A stretch of DNA of 64,000 nt from Kordiimonas sp. SCSIO 12610 (GCF_024398015.1 NZ_CP073747.1:2056501-2120500); one strand, 5' to 3'. Positions 30,876 through 42,028 are shown, numbered from the stretch's first letter. Numbers and translations: made by a program. The notes: generated by a model not told the origin, from the sequence alone.

Positions 30876-31559
30876 ATGGAAATAGAAACTCTGACCGCGT
30901 TTGATATTACTGTTCTGGTCATCATTGGCTTTTCAACACTCTTTGCATTTGGGCGCGGTTTTACCACCGTGGCGCTCAGCTTTGGTGCATGGATTGGTTC
31001 CTTATTCGCCACAGTTTTTGGTTTTACGCTCGCGAAACCCTACATCCGCGACTATATAACACCACCTGAACTTGCTGACATCATTGGTTTAGCAGCGATT
31101 TTCTTCCTGTCTCTTTTTCTATTGAAACAGATTGCTGAATGGGTTGGCGGCATGGTGAAAGACAGCCCTGTTGGCTTACTTGATCGTTCGCTTGGTGCCT
31201 TATTTGGCCTTCTCCGTGGGATGGTGATTGTATCCATTGCATATCTGGGATTTAGCAAGATTTTTAACGAAGACAACGCGCCCGACTGGGTCCAGAATGC
31301 GGAAACAAGGCCACTTGTTGCGTGGGGTGCAAATATGGTTGAAGGCTTCGCGCAGCGCATGCTCGGTGAAGATACTAAAACCATCGGGAATGATTATATA
31401 GACCGTGCGTCGAAAGCTATCCCAAATCAATTTCTAACCGATCAGGCAGAACAAGCAGCTGCAAAATACCTTAAGGATCAACGCAAAGATCTTGAGGACC
31501 TAATTTCTGACGTATCAGATGAGCGTGATAATAAGGATGACAGCGGTAACAACAATTAA
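30876..31559 (+). CDS. cvpA: CvpA family membrane protein
   Basis: 227 residues from the ATG at 30876; a TTG 15 bases upstream is possible but GAGGAAAG sits right before the ATG. Four hydrophobic helices at about residues 8-35, 35-55, 65-85 and 105-130. The GFARGF-like FAFGRGFTTVALSFGAWIGSLFA and the helix with DRSLGALFGLLRGMVIVSI are typical of CvpA. The C-terminal half is soluble and charged, ending in many Asp and Asn residues. In Escherichia coli it lies upstream of purF, as here. Recent family work links it to envelope homeostasis and bile tolerance; its role here is inferred. Confidence 0.88.
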   Translation: MEIETLTAFDITVLVIIGFSTLFAFGRGFTTVALSFGAWIGSLFATVFGFTLAKPYIRDYITPPELADIIGLAAIFFLSLFLLKQIAEWVGGMVKDSPVGLLDRSLGALFGLLRGMVIVSIAYLGFSKIFNEDNAPDWVQNAETRPLVAWGANMVEGFAQRMLGEDTKTIGNDYIDRASKAIPNQFLTDQAEQAAAKYLKDQRKDLEDLISDVSDERDNKDDSGNNN

Positions 31560-31673
31560 AAGCTGCTATTAAACACGCAACAAAAATACGTGTAAGGTAA
31601 TTTTCTTCTGGGCTTATCCGTCAACAGAAGATATATCGTGCATCATACGGCCAACATAGTTGCAGGATGAGTT

Positions 31674-33155
31674 ATGACCGACTTTAAGACCTCGCTGACC
31701 ACGAACCCTTTTGACGATGATAAATTAAGGGAGGAATGCGGCGTCTTTGGCATATTTGGCACACCCGATGCTACAGCACACTGTACGCTCGGTCTGCATG
31801 CGCTCCAACACAGAGGCCAGGAAGCCGCAGGCATCATCACCTATGACGGTGAAACATTCCATTCGAAACGTGTTTTGGGCCATGTTGCCGATAATTTCAC
31901 AAGTCAGGATGTGATTGATCAGTTACCAGGCGATGCAGCAATCGGCCATGTTAGATATTCAACAACAGGCGATACAGTGCTAAGGAACTGTCAGCCCTTG
32001 TTTGCTGAGTTTGCATCTGGCGGCTTCGGCGTTGCCCACAATGGTAATCTTACGAACGCATACCATCTTCGTAAATCTCTCGTTCGCCGCGGCTCTATTT
32101 TTCAGTCAACATCTGATACGGAAGTGATCATTCACCTGATTGCAACAAGTACCTTCAGGACACTTCTGGACCGGTTTGTCGATACCCTGCGGCAGCTTGA
32201 AGGGGCTTACTCGCTTGTTTCCCTAACAAGCGAAGGGCTTATTGGTGTACGTGACCCGCTTGGTGTGCGCCCTCTTGTTCTTGGCAAGCTCGATAAATCC
32301 TATATCCTATGCTCTGAAACATGCGCGCTTGATATCATTGGCGCTGAATATGTTCGTGATATAGAACCGGGCGAATTGGTTATCATCACGGAAAAAGGCA
32401 TCGAGAGCCTAAAACCATTTCCAGAGAATAAACCCCGTCCCTGTATTTTCGAACATGTCTATTTCGCACGCCCTGACAGTTTCATGGACGGTATGAGCGT
32501 TTATGAAGTTAGAAAGCGTATCGGTGCAGAGCTCGCCCGTGAAAACCCAGTGGACGCTGATGTCATCATTCCTGTGCCCGATTCAGGTACGCCAGCCGCA
32601 ATAGGATATGCACAAGAATCAGGAATTCCATTTGAGCTTGGCATTATCCGCAATCATTATGTAGGCCGGACCTTCATTGAACCGAGCGATCAAATCAGAC
32701 ACTTTGGCGTTAAGCTAAAGCACAATGCCAATCATTGGCACATCAAAGGCAAGCGTGTTGTCCTTGTTGACGATTCCATCGTTCGCGGGACAACATCAAT
32801 GAAAATTGTGAATATGGTGCGCGAAGCAGGTGCAACCGAAGTGCATATGCGGATTGCATCCCCACCAACAGCCCATAGTTGCTATTACGGTGTGGATACT
32901 CCAGAGCGCCAGAAACTATTGGCAGCACGTATGGATGTGGATGCCATGTGCGAGCATATTCATGCAGATTCGCTGTCTTTCCTGACAATCGATGGACTTT
33001 ACCGCGCAGTCGGTGAAGCCGAAGGCCGAAACAAGCAATGCCCCAAACACTGCGACGCTTGCTTCACTGGCGAATATCCAACGTTCCTGACTGACCAAAG
33101 TGAAAAAGAAGATGACAAAGATCAGCTAAACCTGATCGCCTCGACAGGGTCATAA
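31674..33155 (+). CDS. purF: Amidophosphoribosyltransferase
   Basis: 493 residues. Catalyses the first step of purine synthesis, PRPP plus glutamine to phosphoribosylamine. The N-terminal nucleophile cysteine is at residue 22 (REECGVFGIFG) after a 21-residue leader, so the protein has a propeptide like Bacillus-type PurF. The PRPP motif is VVLVDDSIVRGTT. The C-terminal cysteine cluster CPKHCDACFTGEYP matches the Fe-S ligands of Bacillus-type enzymes. Ribosome site AGGATGAG precedes the ATG. Confidence 0.97.
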   Translation: MTDFKTSLTTNPFDDDKLREECGVFGIFGTPDATAHCTLGLHALQHRGQEAAGIITYDGETFHSKRVLGHVADNFTSQDVIDQLPGDAAIGHVRYSTTGDTVLRNCQPLFAEFASGGFGVAHNGNLTNAYHLRKSLVRRGSIFQSTSDTEVIIHLIATSTFRTLLDRFVDTLRQLEGAYSLVSLTSEGLIGVRDPLGVRPLVLGKLDKSYILCSETCALDIIGAEYVRDIEPGELVIITEKGIESLKPFPENKPRPCIFEHVYFARPDSFMDGMSVYEVRKRIGAELARENPVDADVIIPVPDSGTPAAIGYAQESGIPFELGIIRNHYVGRTFIEPSDQIRHFGVKLKHNANHWHIKGKRVVLVDDSIVRGTTSMKIVNMVREAGATEVHMRIASPPTAHSCYYGVDTPERQKLLAARMDVDAMCEHIHADSLSFLTIDGLYRAVGEAEGRNKQCPKHCDACFTGEYPTFLTDQSEKEDDKDQLNLIASTGS

Positions 33156-33171
33156 ACAGAGAAAAATAAAC

Positions 33172-33918
33172 ATGACTGATCAAACCAAACCTCTTGCAGG
33201 CCGCCTGGCCCTCGTAACTGGCGCTTCACGTGGCATCGGCCGCGCAGTTGCGCTTAAATTCGCCGAAGCGGGTGCCGATATTATTGCCGTTGCTCGCAAT
33301 CGTTCGCAGGGTGCACTTGAGGAATTGGATGATCGTATTCGAGAATTTGGTTCAAATTGCACCATCGCGCCACTTGACCTTAAACAAGGCGATATGATTG
33401 ACCGTTTGGGCGGTATGATCTACGAGCGTTGGGGCAAACTGGATATTCTTGTTGGGAATGCAGGTGTTCTAGGGCCAATATCACCCATTGGTCACGTTGC
33501 ACCAAAAGATTGGGATGAGGTTTTCGCCGTTAACGTGACAGCAAACTGGCGCCTTATCCGCTCGATGGACCCGCTTTTAAAGCTTTCTGATGCGGGCCGT
33601 GCAATTTTTGTAACATCAGGTGCCGCTGCCAAAAACAAGCAACATTGGGGCGCGTACGGTGCCAGCAAAGCTGCAGTCGAGCATCTTGTGAAAACCTATG
33701 CTGCTGAGTGTTCGATAAATAATGTAAAAGCAAACTTGATCGACCCTGGCCCTATCCGCACACACATGCGGGCGCAGGCCGTGCCCGGCGAAGACCCAAG
33801 CACACTTCCAACCAGTGATCAGATCGCGCCTTTGTTTTTAGAGCTCGCTGCATCAACCTGTGAAAAACAGGGCGAGATTGTCAGCTTTTATGACTGGGCA
33901 GGCATTAAACGTTCTTAG
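33172..33918 (+). CDS. Short-chain dehydrogenase/reductase
   Basis: 248-residue Rossmann-fold oxidoreductase. The cofactor motif is VTGASRGIGRAVALKF, the NAG motif GNAGVLGPI, and the catalytic set Ser (VTSGAAAK) with YGASKAA at about residue 160. It is the usual gene after purF in alphaproteobacteria; the substrate is unknown. It lies 16 bases after purF and is probably cotranscribed. Confidence 0.93.
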   Translation: MTDQTKPLAGRLALVTGASRGIGRAVALKFAEAGADIIAVARNRSQGALEELDDRIREFGSNCTIAPLDLKQGDMIDRLGGMIYERWGKLDILVGNAGVLGPISPIGHVAPKDWDEVFAVNVTANWRLIRSMDPLLKLSDAGRAIFVTSGAAAKNKQHWGAYGASKAAVEHLVKTYAAECSINNVKANLIDPGPIRTHMRAQAVPGEDPSTLPTSDQIAPLFLELAASTCEKQGEIVSFYDWAGIKRS

Positions 33919-33955
33919 AAGTTACTTTAATTGCTACTCGTAATACACTGTTTTA

Positions 33956-35236
33956 TCATCGTGAAACAGTGTAGCCGCGCTCGTGCCCAACAATCTTCCA
34001 ACCTGGATTTAACTCTAGTTCCCATTTATCATTCTTGAGCACTAGGTTGCCGTTCTCTTCAACCGCTTCCACATAAATCCATGGTGGCCGTGGCCCCATC
34101 ATCGCGCCACCTGTCGCATACAAACTACCCCAATCATCAGAGATTTCCATTTCCTGAAACACTCGGCCATCACTGCCGAGCGATACCATTGTGCTTGGGT
34201 CCATACGGAAACCACTCGCGGTTAATACCAGAACCTTACCCTCGACAAAGCGTGCGCGGTATCCAGCACGCTCAGCATCCAGTACCTCCTGCCGCGTCGT
34301 TTCAAATGCCATCGCTTCCGTGTAGCCATAAGGTGCCGACAATCGCGCGAACTCATCATCACTGATCGTCCGCTTATCAATTCTCAAGGCATCCGCATAT
34401 GTATCTGCGAGATCTAAACGCCCAGTAAACTTCTGCCGCCATCCTGGATTATCTTTATCAAGCAAAATACCCCACGCAGGTGTTGTGAAATAAGCAAAGT
34501 CATGAGCGTAGGTTTCACGCGCTACAAGGTCAGGCATCCGGTCCGCAATAAATCGGGCAAATTCATCGCCTGCTTTCGTAAGCTTGTGGCCTGTATATTC
34601 AGGAATACCCTCATATAATTGCCAATATCGTTCTGCGCGAACAGCACGCTCATCACCCGCTAACCGCTTAGTGCGAATTTCATATGCCAACTGCGCCAGC
34701 TCTCTGCGTGCTTCCGCATCATCTTCCACAATAGCTTTCGCAAGAACTGCCACCTCCATCCTCAGCGACATACGCCCCGGTAGATCATCAAGATGGTTTG
34801 TGTTTAGCGGCCTGCCGACCCGGAAGGGTAAAATACCCTGAATGCCATGAAAGTTTTCATGTAAAATCAATGCGCTACGGCGAACACTATCACCTCTTGG
34901 TGGCCATACGATCGTCGCCCACTGACGTCGTTTCCAAAAACGCGTGGTATTAGATATCGGGCGATCATCAGGCCAATAACCGCGCGTGAATTTACTGGGG
35001 TCAATCGGCCCATTTCGGCGCAAGTCATATCCCAAAACACTTCGATCGCTCGGATCTATGAAAAGCGTATGGCGGCAAAAATCAATCCCCCATAGCTTCT
35101 CTTCATCGGCCCTACAGATTTTCTGAACTTCTTCAAGATATTTTATCGCACGCGCTTCATCGATATCCGCTTGAAGATTGGGCGAACTAAATATCAGTAT
35201 AAACAAGATGGCAATGAAAGATAGGGGTCGCTGCAT
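33956..35236 (-). CDS. Exported HExxH-containing protein of unknown family
   Basis: 426 residues. A signal peptide is likely: hydrophobic FIAILFILIFSS, cleaved near residue 23. A metallopeptidase-like helix LILHENFHGIQ puts HENFH at residues 126-130, and EGIPEYTGHK follows at about 209-218; the spacing fits a gluzincin-type third ligand but this is inference. The C-terminal region (SASGFRMDPSTMVSLGSDGR to KWELELNPGWKIV) is beta-rich. It may be an extracytoplasmic zinc hydrolase. It is monocistronic and convergent with the SDR gene. Confidence 0.65.
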   Translation of the reverse strand: MQRPLSFIAILFILIFSSPNLQADIDEARAIKYLEEVQKICRADEEKLWGIDFCRHTLFIDPSDRSVLGYDLRRNGPIDPSKFTRGYWPDDRPISNTTRFWKRRQWATIVWPPRGDSVRRSALILHENFHGIQGILPFRVGRPLNTNHLDDLPGRMSLRMEVAVLAKAIVEDDAEARRELAQLAYEIRTKRLAGDERAVRAERYWQLYEGIPEYTGHKLTKAGDEFARFIADRMPDLVARETYAHDFAYFTTPAWGILLDKDNPGWRQKFTGRLDLADTYADALRIDKRTISDDEFARLSAPYGYTEAMAFETTRQEVLDAERAGYRARFVEGKVLVLTASGFRMDPSTMVSLGSDGRVFQEMEISDDWGSLYATGGAMMGPRPPWIYVEAVEENGNLVLKNDKWELELNPGWKIVGHERGYTVSR

Positions 35237-35325
35237 AAATGGGCTTTCTAATTATCTATAGAACAGCCTAAATTGCTGCGAGCTCATTGGTCAATTAACC
35301 AGCAAACACCTTTTGTTGATCAATA

Positions 35326-36351
35326 TTATTTGCCTGCCTGATAAGCACCCAAAAGCTTTGTAACAGCATGCGATACCGTCGTCTCACCATTGGTTATAGC
35401 GGATTTCACAGTATCAATAACTTCTGCCACATCTGTGTTGCCATAGAAATCATCAAGCAATCGGTCGCGAATATGGGCGTCTAACCAGGAAAGTTTCTGT
35501 TGAACACGCCGGGCTTCACGCTCACCGCTATCCGTCATAATACGGTCATGCTTTTCAATCGTTTCCCAAAGACCATCGATGCCATCGCCTGTGATCGCAG
35601 AGCAGCCAAGCACCGGCGGGTGCCAATTCGGACTAGCATCACGCATGATATGAAGCGCTGATTTATATTCGCGCGTTGCCTGTTTGATCTTATCCGCAAA
35701 AATATCTGATTTATTGAGGGCGATCATATCCGCGAGCTCAAGAATACCCTTTTTGATACCCTGCAATTCGTCCCCTGCCCCTGGCAGCATAAGCACAAGG
35801 AAAAAATCCACCATATCTGAAACCATGGTTTCAGATTGTCCTGTCCCCACCGTTTCAACCAGAACAACATCAAAGCCTGCTGCCTCCAAAACCGCAATCG
35901 TTTCACGCGTTGCACGCGCAACACCGCCTAACACACCGGCGCTAGGACTTGGACGAATGAAAGCATTCGTGTCAGCAGAGAGCTTTTCCATTCGGGTCTT
36001 ATCACCAAGTATAGAGCCACCCGTTCTACCGCTCGACGGATCAACCGCGAGGACAGCCACCTTTTTATCTTCTGTCGTCAGTTTGGTACCCAAAGCTTCG
36101 ATGAAGGTTGATTTACCAACGCCGGGCACACCGGATATACCAACCCTCTGCGCGCCGCCAGCAAACGGCAAGAGTTTATGCAGCAAGGCCTGTGCTTTTT
36201 CCTGATGTTTGGGGTTACGGCTTTCAATCAGTGTGATGGCCCGACCAATCATCGCACGATCGCATGCGCGCACACCATCGAACAATTCATCAAGCGTCGG
36301 TTGCTGAACGCGCCTTATCACCGAATCTTTTGAATTTTTGGGATCAGACAT
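35326..36351 (-). CDS. meaB: Methylmalonyl-CoA mutase-associated GTPase MeaB
   Basis: 341-residue GTPase that protects and reloads B12 in methylmalonyl-CoA mutase. Walker A is GISGVPGVGKSTFIEALG. Further conserved are VLAVDPSS with RTGGSILGDKTRM and the FIRPSPS segment, plus DVVLVETVGTGQSE. The start directly abuts the mutB stop codon (TAAATG), so it is translated from the same operon. Confidence 0.96.
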   Translation of the reverse strand: MSDPKNSKDSVIRRVQQPTLDELFDGVRACDRAMIGRAITLIESRNPKHQEKAQALLHKLLPFAGGAQRVGISGVPGVGKSTFIEALGTKLTTEDKKVAVLAVDPSSGRTGGSILGDKTRMEKLSADTNAFIRPSPSAGVLGGVARATRETIAVLEAAGFDVVLVETVGTGQSETMVSDMVDFFLVLMLPGAGDELQGIKKGILELADMIALNKSDIFADKIKQATREYKSALHIMRDASPNWHPPVLGCSAITGDGIDGLWETIEKHDRIMTDSGEREARRVQQKLSWLDAHIRDRLLDDFYGNTDVAEVIDTVKSAITNGETTVSHAVTKLLGAYQAGK

Positions 36352-38511
36352 TTATTCCGTCTCGTCGCTATAGCCCAAACGCTCGCTTAATTTGGCAATC
36401 AACTCGCCTGCTGCTTCCGCGATCACCGTACCTGGCGGGAAAATCGCCTCTGCACCAGCAGCGTATAGATCATCATAGTCCTGCGGTGGTATCACGCCGC
36501 CAGCCACAACCATAATGTCACCGCGTCCACGTTTCTCAAGTTCGGCCCGCAGCGCTGGGACAAGCGTTAAATGCCCTGCCGCGAGCGATGACGCGCCAAT
36601 AATATGTACGTCATTTTCTACCGCCTGACGTGCGGCCTCTTCCGGTGTCTGAAACAGCGGGCCAATATCAACGTCAAAGCCAAGGTCAGCAAATGCAGAT
36701 GCAATAACCTTCTGGCCCCGATCATGTCCATCCTGCCCCATTTTAGCGACAAGAATACGGGGTCTACGACCATCATTGGCTTCAAATTCATCAACGGCTT
36801 TGAATACATCCTTCATCAGTTGATTATCGCCGCCAACTTCCTGTTTGTAAACGCCGCTCACCGCTCTGATTTCCGCTTTGTGTCTGCCATAAACCTTCTC
36901 TAATGCGTCAGTGACCTCGCCGACAGTAGCCTTCGCCCGCACTGCCCTAACCGCAAGATCAAGGAGGTTACCATCACCGCTGTTTGCAGCATTTGTCAAT
37001 GCAGTCAACGCGCTTTCAACATCTGCGCTGTTACGCTCAGCCTTCAGGCGATTAAGCTTATCAATTTGGGCGGCACGGACAACGCTGTTGTCAACCTTAA
37101 GAACGTCAACTTCCTCGGTTTCATCAAGGCGATATTTATTCACGCCCACAACGGTTTGACGACCACTGTCAATTCGTGCCTGTGTCCGCGCAGCAGCGTC
37201 TTCGATACGAAGCTTTGGGATACCGGCTTCAATCGCCTTCGCCATACCACCCTCGGCTTCAACCTCTTCAATATGCGCCCATGCTTTTGCCGCCAGATCA
37301 GCAGTTAGCTTTTCGACATAATAGCTACCGCCCCAAGGGTCGATAATACGGTTCGTGCCCGTTTCCTGTTGGATAAATAGCTGGGTGTTCCTCGCAATAC
37401 GAGCTGAAAAATCAGTAGGAAGCGCCAGCGCTTCATCAAGCGCATTGGTGTGCAAGCTTTGCGTATGGCCGTGTGCCGCAGCCATTGCCTCAATGCAGGT
37501 GCGGGTCACGTTATTAAATACATCCTGCGCCGTTAGCGACCATCCTGATGTCTGACAGTGGGTGCGAAGCGAGAGTGATTTCGGGTTTTGTGGGTTAAAG
37601 CCTTTCACAAGCTTTGCCCAAAGCATACGGGCCGCGCGCATTTTCGCGACTTCCATGAAATAATTCATACCAATCGCCCAGAAGAAACTGAGACGCGGCG
37701 CAAAGGCATCTACGTCCAGCCCGGCTTCCACGCCAGCGCGGATATATTCAACACCGTCCGCGAGCGTATAAGCAAGCTCTAGGTCCGCAGTCGCCCCCGC
37801 TTCCTGCATATGATAACCGGAAATGGAGATACTGTTGAATTTGGGCATATTCTGCGACGTGTAGGCGAAAATATCCGAAATAATCCGCATACTTGGGCTT
37901 GGCGGGAAGATATAGGTATTCCGAACCATAAATTCCTTGAGGATATCATTCTGGATCGTGCCCGATAGTTTCTCTGGCGACACCCCTTGCTCTTCAGCAG
38001 CCAAAATATAAAGCGCGAGCACAGGAAGAACAGCACCGTTCATTGTCATCGAAACGGACATTTGATCAAGCGGGATCCCGTTAAAGAGGGTGCGCATATC
38101 ATAAATGCTATCAATCGCAACGCCTGCCATCCCAACGTCACCAACGACACGCGGATGATCGCTATCGTAACCGCGATGGGTCGCAAGGTCGAACGCAACT
38201 GAAAGGCCCTTTTGGCCCGCAGCAAGGTTCCGGCGATAAAATGCATTTGAATCTTCAGCTGTTGAAAAGCCCGCATATTGGCGCACAGTCCACGGCCTTT
38301 GAACATACATTGTCGGGTACGGGCCGCGAAGGAACGGCGCTGCCCCCGGTTTGGTATCCAGAAAATCAAACCCTTCACGGTCGGCGGCACTATACATGCC
38401 TTTCACATCAATGCCCTCAGGTGTTGTCCAAACATCGCTTTGGCTAGGCTGAGCCGCAGAAGCAGTATCGCTTGAAAATGCAACTTTTGAAAAATCAGGA
38501 ATCTGGCTCAT
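36352..38511 (-). CDS. mutB: Methylmalonyl-CoA mutase, large (alpha) subunit
   Basis: 719 residues. B12-dependent enzyme that isomerises (R)-methylmalonyl-CoA to succinyl-CoA in the propionyl-CoA path. The N-terminal TIM barrel has [23 protein letters not shown]. The C-terminal cobalamin domain has the DxHxxG motif ([11 protein letters not shown]) with the SLAAGH segment after it. The start overlaps the mutA stop (ATGA). Confidence 0.98.
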   Translation of the reverse strand: MSQIPDFSKVAFSSDTASAAQPSQSDVWTTPEGIDVKGMYSAADREGFDFLDTKPGAAPFLRGPYPTMYVQRPWTVRQYAGFSTAEDSNAFYRRNLAAGQKGLSVAFDLATHRGYDSDHPRVVGDVGMAGVAIDSIYDMRTLFNGIPLDQMSVSMTMNGAVLPVLALYILAAEEQGVSPEKLSGTIQNDILKEFMVRNTYIFPPSPSMRIISDIFAYTSQNMPKFNSISISGYHMQEAGATADLELAYTLADGVEYIRAGVEAGLDVDAFAPRLSFFWAIGMNYFMEVAKMRAARMLWAKLVKGFNPQNPKSLSLRTHCQTSGWSLTAQDVFNNVTRTCIEAMAAAHGHTQSLHTNALDEALALPTDFSARIARNTQLFIQQETGTNRIIDPWGGSYYVEKLTADLAAKAWAHIEEVEAEGGMAKAIEAGIPKLRIEDAAARTQARIDSGRQTVVGVNKYRLDETEEVDVLKVDNSVVRAAQIDKLNRLKAERNSADVESALTALTNAANSGDGNLLDLAVRAVRAKATVGEVTDALEKVYGRHKAEIRAVSGVYKQEVGGDNQLMKDVFKAVDEFEANDGRRPRILVAKMGQDGHDRGQKVIASAFADLGFDVDIGPLFQTPEEAARQAVENDVHIIGASSLAAGHLTLVPALRAELEKRGRGDIMVVAGGVIPPQDYDDLYAAGAEAIFPPGTVIAEAAGELIAKLSERLGYSDETE

Positions 38512-40361
38512 TTTTCTTCTCCTGCATTCAGTTTCTTCATCAGGTCTTCGAGCGTTCCCAGAACATCACAGCCCAAGAAGATGAAATCATCCACACCAGC
38601 GCCCCTCAACTCGTCCATATTGGCTGGCTTCCCCGCGAGATAGAGATATTCGCATCCCGCTGCCTTGAGTGCCTTAGCAACCTCAGCACCTAATGCTTCA
38701 TAGTCAGCATCACTACCGCAAATCACGGCTGCCTTAGCCCTGGATTCTATGTAGCTAGCTCCCAGATCAGCAGTATTGCTGAAACCGGCATTGGAAAGGG
38801 CTTCAATGCCACCCGCTTCAAAAAAGTTCTTGGCAAAGGTTGCGCGTGCAGTATGCGCAGCAACCGAGCCCAAATTAGCTAAGAAAATTTGTGGCCGTTT
38901 GTCCGTGCTTTCCAACTCAGCATCACTAAGCGATCGTAAATATTCAAAACTTTCACTCAGGCGGTGGAACGGAAGCGGCGTGGTTTCCTCGCCCGCATCA
39001 GCAACAATCTCAATGAAATCTGGCGTATCACCAGTATTATCAATCGGCTTTTCATGAATATCTGGAAACTCTGATACGCCTGTAATCGCGTCCTTTCGCT
39101 TCGCGATATTCTTCATGCGTTCTTGCCATTCAGCTTCAATATCACTCTGTATTGTATTGTTTACAATAGCACTTTTTACATCACCACTTTTCTCAATTTT
39201 CTGGAAATACTCCCACGCTTTCTCACTCAAATCGGTTGTGAGTGTTTCAAAAGCGAATGAGCCAGCGGCCGGGTCCGCGACCACAGCAAGGCTACTTTCT
39301 TCTTGCAGGATAATCTGAACGTTTCGGGCTATACGACGCGCAAAGCGGCTGGACATCCCAATCAAACTATCATGCGGCAGAATAGAGATACGGTCCGCGC
39401 CTCCAACACCCGCAGCAAAACAAGCGGATGTCGCACGGAGGATATTTACCCAAGGATCCTTCACCGTCATCATACGAAGACTGGAAACAGCATTAATCGG
39501 AATAGTTTTGCCTTCAACACCACAAGCTTTCAGAAGGCTTGCTATCAAACGGCGTGCGGAACGGAATTTTGCAATATTGAGATAAATATCAGCGTCCACA
39601 GCGAGCGATATTTCAATTTGGTCTACGGCATCAGCAGGCGCAACACATGCGTTCTCGAAAGCGCGAAGGTAACTGGCGAGCGTAGACAGCATAACCCCAA
39701 GCTCCTGCGCTTCAGTTGCCCCCGCCAGATGATAGGCGCTTGTATCAACCGAATTTGTCCGCAAGTTTGGATATTTTCCAGCCACTTCCTTGGAGAGGAT
39801 TACAGCTGCTGATACCGATTCATCCAACGACGTTAGTAGCCGGCCCGTTTTTGCGAGTACACCAATTGGATCAACACCCAAGCATCCTTTGATTTCAGTG
39901 CATTTAATATCGCTCTGGCCAAGATATTTCAGATAGCTATCTACAGTCTCAGCAAAGGCTTCTCCGGGAATTAAATTAACAGGTGCAAGATTTAGAAACA
40001 CACCATCAAGCGCTATTGCAAACTCACTGGCTTTAATGCCCGGGAAATGCCCAGCCTGTGTCTTCAACGTGATTGAGGTTGCACCGCGTTCAAGATCATC
40101 GAGAATTGCTGCATTTGTTGCCTTTGCATCCGGGTTCCAGTGCCCTGTGTCAATATGCCAACTGCCTGACCGAACATTTGGCTGTGCGTCACTGCGCACA
40201 TTTTCAGGGGTATAAAGCGCCTCGATTTCTATATTATCGTAAGACCTTGCCTTCATAACCTTATCGAAAGGCTTTCCTTTCAAGGTTTTTTCTACAAGGT
40301 CACGCCATTCGCTGTCGCTAACGGCGTCAAATCCATCACTGTAGGACGCTGGTGTACTCAT
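38508..40361 (-). CDS. mutA: Methylmalonyl-CoA mutase, small (beta) subunit
   Basis: 617 residues from the ATG at 40361, preceded by AGGAAG; a longer frame starts 45 bases upstream without a ribosome site. It is homologous to MutB, but the C-terminal cobalamin-like domain lacks DxHxxG ([14 protein letters not shown] stands at that place), so it does not bind B12. This is normal for the beta subunit of heterodimeric mutases. The genes mutA-mutB-meaB form one operon. Confidence 0.94.
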   Translation of the reverse strand: MSTPASYSDGFDAVSDSEWRDLVEKTLKGKPFDKVMKARSYDNIEIEALYTPENVRSDAQPNVRSGSWHIDTGHWNPDAKATNAAILDDLERGATSITLKTQAGHFPGIKASEFAIALDGVFLNLAPVNLIPGEAFAETVDSYLKYLGQSDIKCTEIKGCLGVDPIGVLAKTGRLLTSLDESVSAAVILSKEVAGKYPNLRTNSVDTSAYHLAGATEAQELGVMLSTLASYLRAFENACVAPADAVDQIEISLAVDADIYLNIAKFRSARRLIASLLKACGVEGKTIPINAVSSLRMMTVKDPWVNILRATSACFAAGVGGADRISILPHDSLIGMSSRFARRIARNVQIILQEESSLAVVADPAAGSFAFETLTTDLSEKAWEYFQKIEKSGDVKSAIVNNTIQSDIEAEWQERMKNIAKRKDAITGVSEFPDIHEKPIDNTGDTPDFIEIVADAGEETTPLPFHRLSESFEYLRSLSDAELESTDKRPQIFLANLGSVAAHTARATFAKNFFEAGGIEALSNAGFSNTADLGASYIESRAKAAVICGSDADYEALGAEVAKALKAAGCEYLYLAGKPANMDELRGAGVDDFIFLGCDVLGTLEDLMKKLNAGEEK

Positions 40362-40470
40362 TCTTACTTCCTGATTATCTATGGCAGCGATATTGGCTAA
40401 CCCCACCGCTACCTTTTGAAACCATAAACTTTGGCGGCAACCTAGCGAAATTGCATTGATTGTGCAAACC

Positions 40471-41277
40471 TTATACGCTTGTAATCAACCGATATGTGGC
40501 GATCACCAGAAAGGTTCCAAACGCAATACTGAGCGCTTTCTTAGGCATCTTGTGCGCGGCCTTTGCGCCAAGCGGCGCAAAAAACACAGAGGCAACAGCC
40601 ACAATAAGTGCAGATGGCCAGTTTACAAACCCGATGTTGGTGGATGGCAATCCATCAATAGACAACCCACCAATCAGGTAGCCCGCGCCAGCGGAAACGC
40701 TAATGACCAGCCCAATCAATGAGGCTGTACCAACAGCGCGGTGAATAGGCACACTATAAAGCGTCATATAAGGGACTGAAAAACTACCGCCACCGATTCC
40801 CATCACAGCAGAGAAAAAGCCGATCAGACCAGGATTGACATAGCGAAACAAACCCGAAGGCAGAGCATCTCCAGCCTTAAACTTATCAAATGGCAATAGC
40901 ATTTTTAGCGCCAACAGGGCTGCAAGTGTTGCAAATATATATACCAATTCTTCTGTTTTTAGAGTTTTTGCAAAAAAACTACCTGCGACCGCACCCACCA
41001 AAATCACAAACCACCAATTTTTCACAATCTCCCAATCCACACCCTGTTTCTTGTGGTGCGCATAAACACTGGAACTATTCGTAGCAATAATAATAACAAG
41101 GGAGGTTGCAATAGCGGTATGCATGCGCCATTCAATGGGAACACCAAGCCCCTCAAGCGCAATAAAAAGCGCAGGAATTGTAACAACCCCACCGCCAATT
41201 CCAAGCAAGCCTGCAAGGAACCCTGCAACAGCTCCAGCCCCCAACAAGGGTAAGATAAAGACGAATAGGTCTTCCAA
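40471..41277 (-). CDS. Sulfite exporter TauE/SafE family permease
   Basis: About 268 residues from a TTG at 41277 (GGAG eight bases upstream); there is no ATG near, and a longer frame from another TTG at 41364 is possible. Eight or so hydrophobic helices. The first repeat has GFLAGLLGIGGGVVTIPAL, the second has GFFSAVMGIGGGSFSVPYM, a TauE/SafE signature. It is thought to export sulfite or organosulfur anions, but the substrate is not known here. Confidence 0.85.
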   Translation of the reverse strand: MEDLFVFILPLLGAGAVAGFLAGLLGIGGGVVTIPALFIALEGLGVPIEWRMHTAIATSLVIIIATNSSSVYAHHKKQGVDWEIVKNWWFVILVGAVAGSFFAKTLKTEELVYIFATLAALLALKMLLPFDKFKAGDALPSGLFRYVNPGLIGFFSAVMGIGGGSFSVPYMTLYSVPIHRAVGTASLIGLVISVSAGAGYLIGGLSIDGLPSTNIGFVNWPSALIVAVASVFFAPLGAKAAHKMPKKALSIAFGTFLVIATYRLITSV

Positions 41278-41567
41278 TGGCCACACTCCAAGTAACGCAA
41301 ATGAATATAGGAACTTATCGTTAATAATGCCCGCCAACCTAGGGGGAGTTTTGAGCAATGTCAAAAAACAAGGTGCAGTTACGGTTGATCGTACGCACCA
41401 TCAATATGAACTCAATATTAACAATGGTGTTGGTTCAAATTTAGTATTTTCACGAAATTACCCCCTGCAATCACATCTAAGTATAAAAACGGCGATAATA
41501 AAGACATATGAAGTATAGTTTGATACTGTCTGAAATGAATGGGGCCTTTTAGAGTAAAAGTAAAATC

Positions 41568-41744
41568 ATGAGCAAACAGTCTGAAAGCGACGAGCGGGAA
41601 AAATCAGATATTACTTCCAATTCCGTTGATTTAACTAATGATGATCATTTGATTGCAGATCTTCATTTGCAATTGAAAAGGCTACGCAATCAAATTGAAG
41701 GTGTTCGACACGTATCCGGCAATACACCTTTCTCAGATATTTAA
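41568..41744 (+). CDS. Small hypothetical protein (58 aa)
   Basis: Short reading frame beginning MSKQSESDEREKSD, charged, with a helical C-terminal half DLHLQLKRLRNQIEGVR, ending NTPFSDI. No family recognised. The start has only a weak ribosome site. It lies 15 bases before the next small frame, so both may be cotranscribed. The charged helical pattern makes it more likely than not that it is real. Confidence 0.5.
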   Translation: MSKQSESDEREKSDITSNSVDLTNDDHLIADLHLQLKRLRNQIEGVRHVSGNTPFSDI

Positions 41745-41759
41745 ACAGAGGTCTATGAG

Positions 41760-41942
41760 ATGAAATCGTCACCTTCATCTGGCCTTTGGATACAAGAAAC
41801 AAAAATCTTTAAAGATTGGATTGATAGTCAAAATATCGACTGGCACAAATTAACATACGCCAAACGTGGATTGGCAATTGCCCGCTTTTATTCAGAACAT
41901 CCTGATCAGCCAGCGCACTATGATCATGATAGTTTTGACTAA
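41760..41942 (+). CDS. Small hypothetical protein (60 aa)
   Basis: 60 residues rich in aromatics: GLWIQETKIFKDWIDSQNIDWHKLTYAKRGLAIARFYSEHPDQ. No family recognised. CAGAGG lies eleven bases upstream of the ATG, at the end of the preceding 58-residue frame. It looks like a soluble helical protein. Confidence 0.55.
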   Translation: MKSSPSSGLWIQETKIFKDWIDSQNIDWHKLTYAKRGLAIARFYSEHPDQPAHYDHDSFD

Positions 41943-42028
41943 CAACGCATTCGATATATCCTTTTAAAGGCGAATATTGTATTAGAGAGTAACCTTTATT
42001 CATGCTTTCTTTTTGATAGCTATTAAAC

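Noticed and set aside
41123-41518. Plus-strand frame over the start of the TauE/SafE gene
   Set aside because: Most of it is antisense to a firm membrane protein gene, and the remaining part has no ribosome site or pattern.
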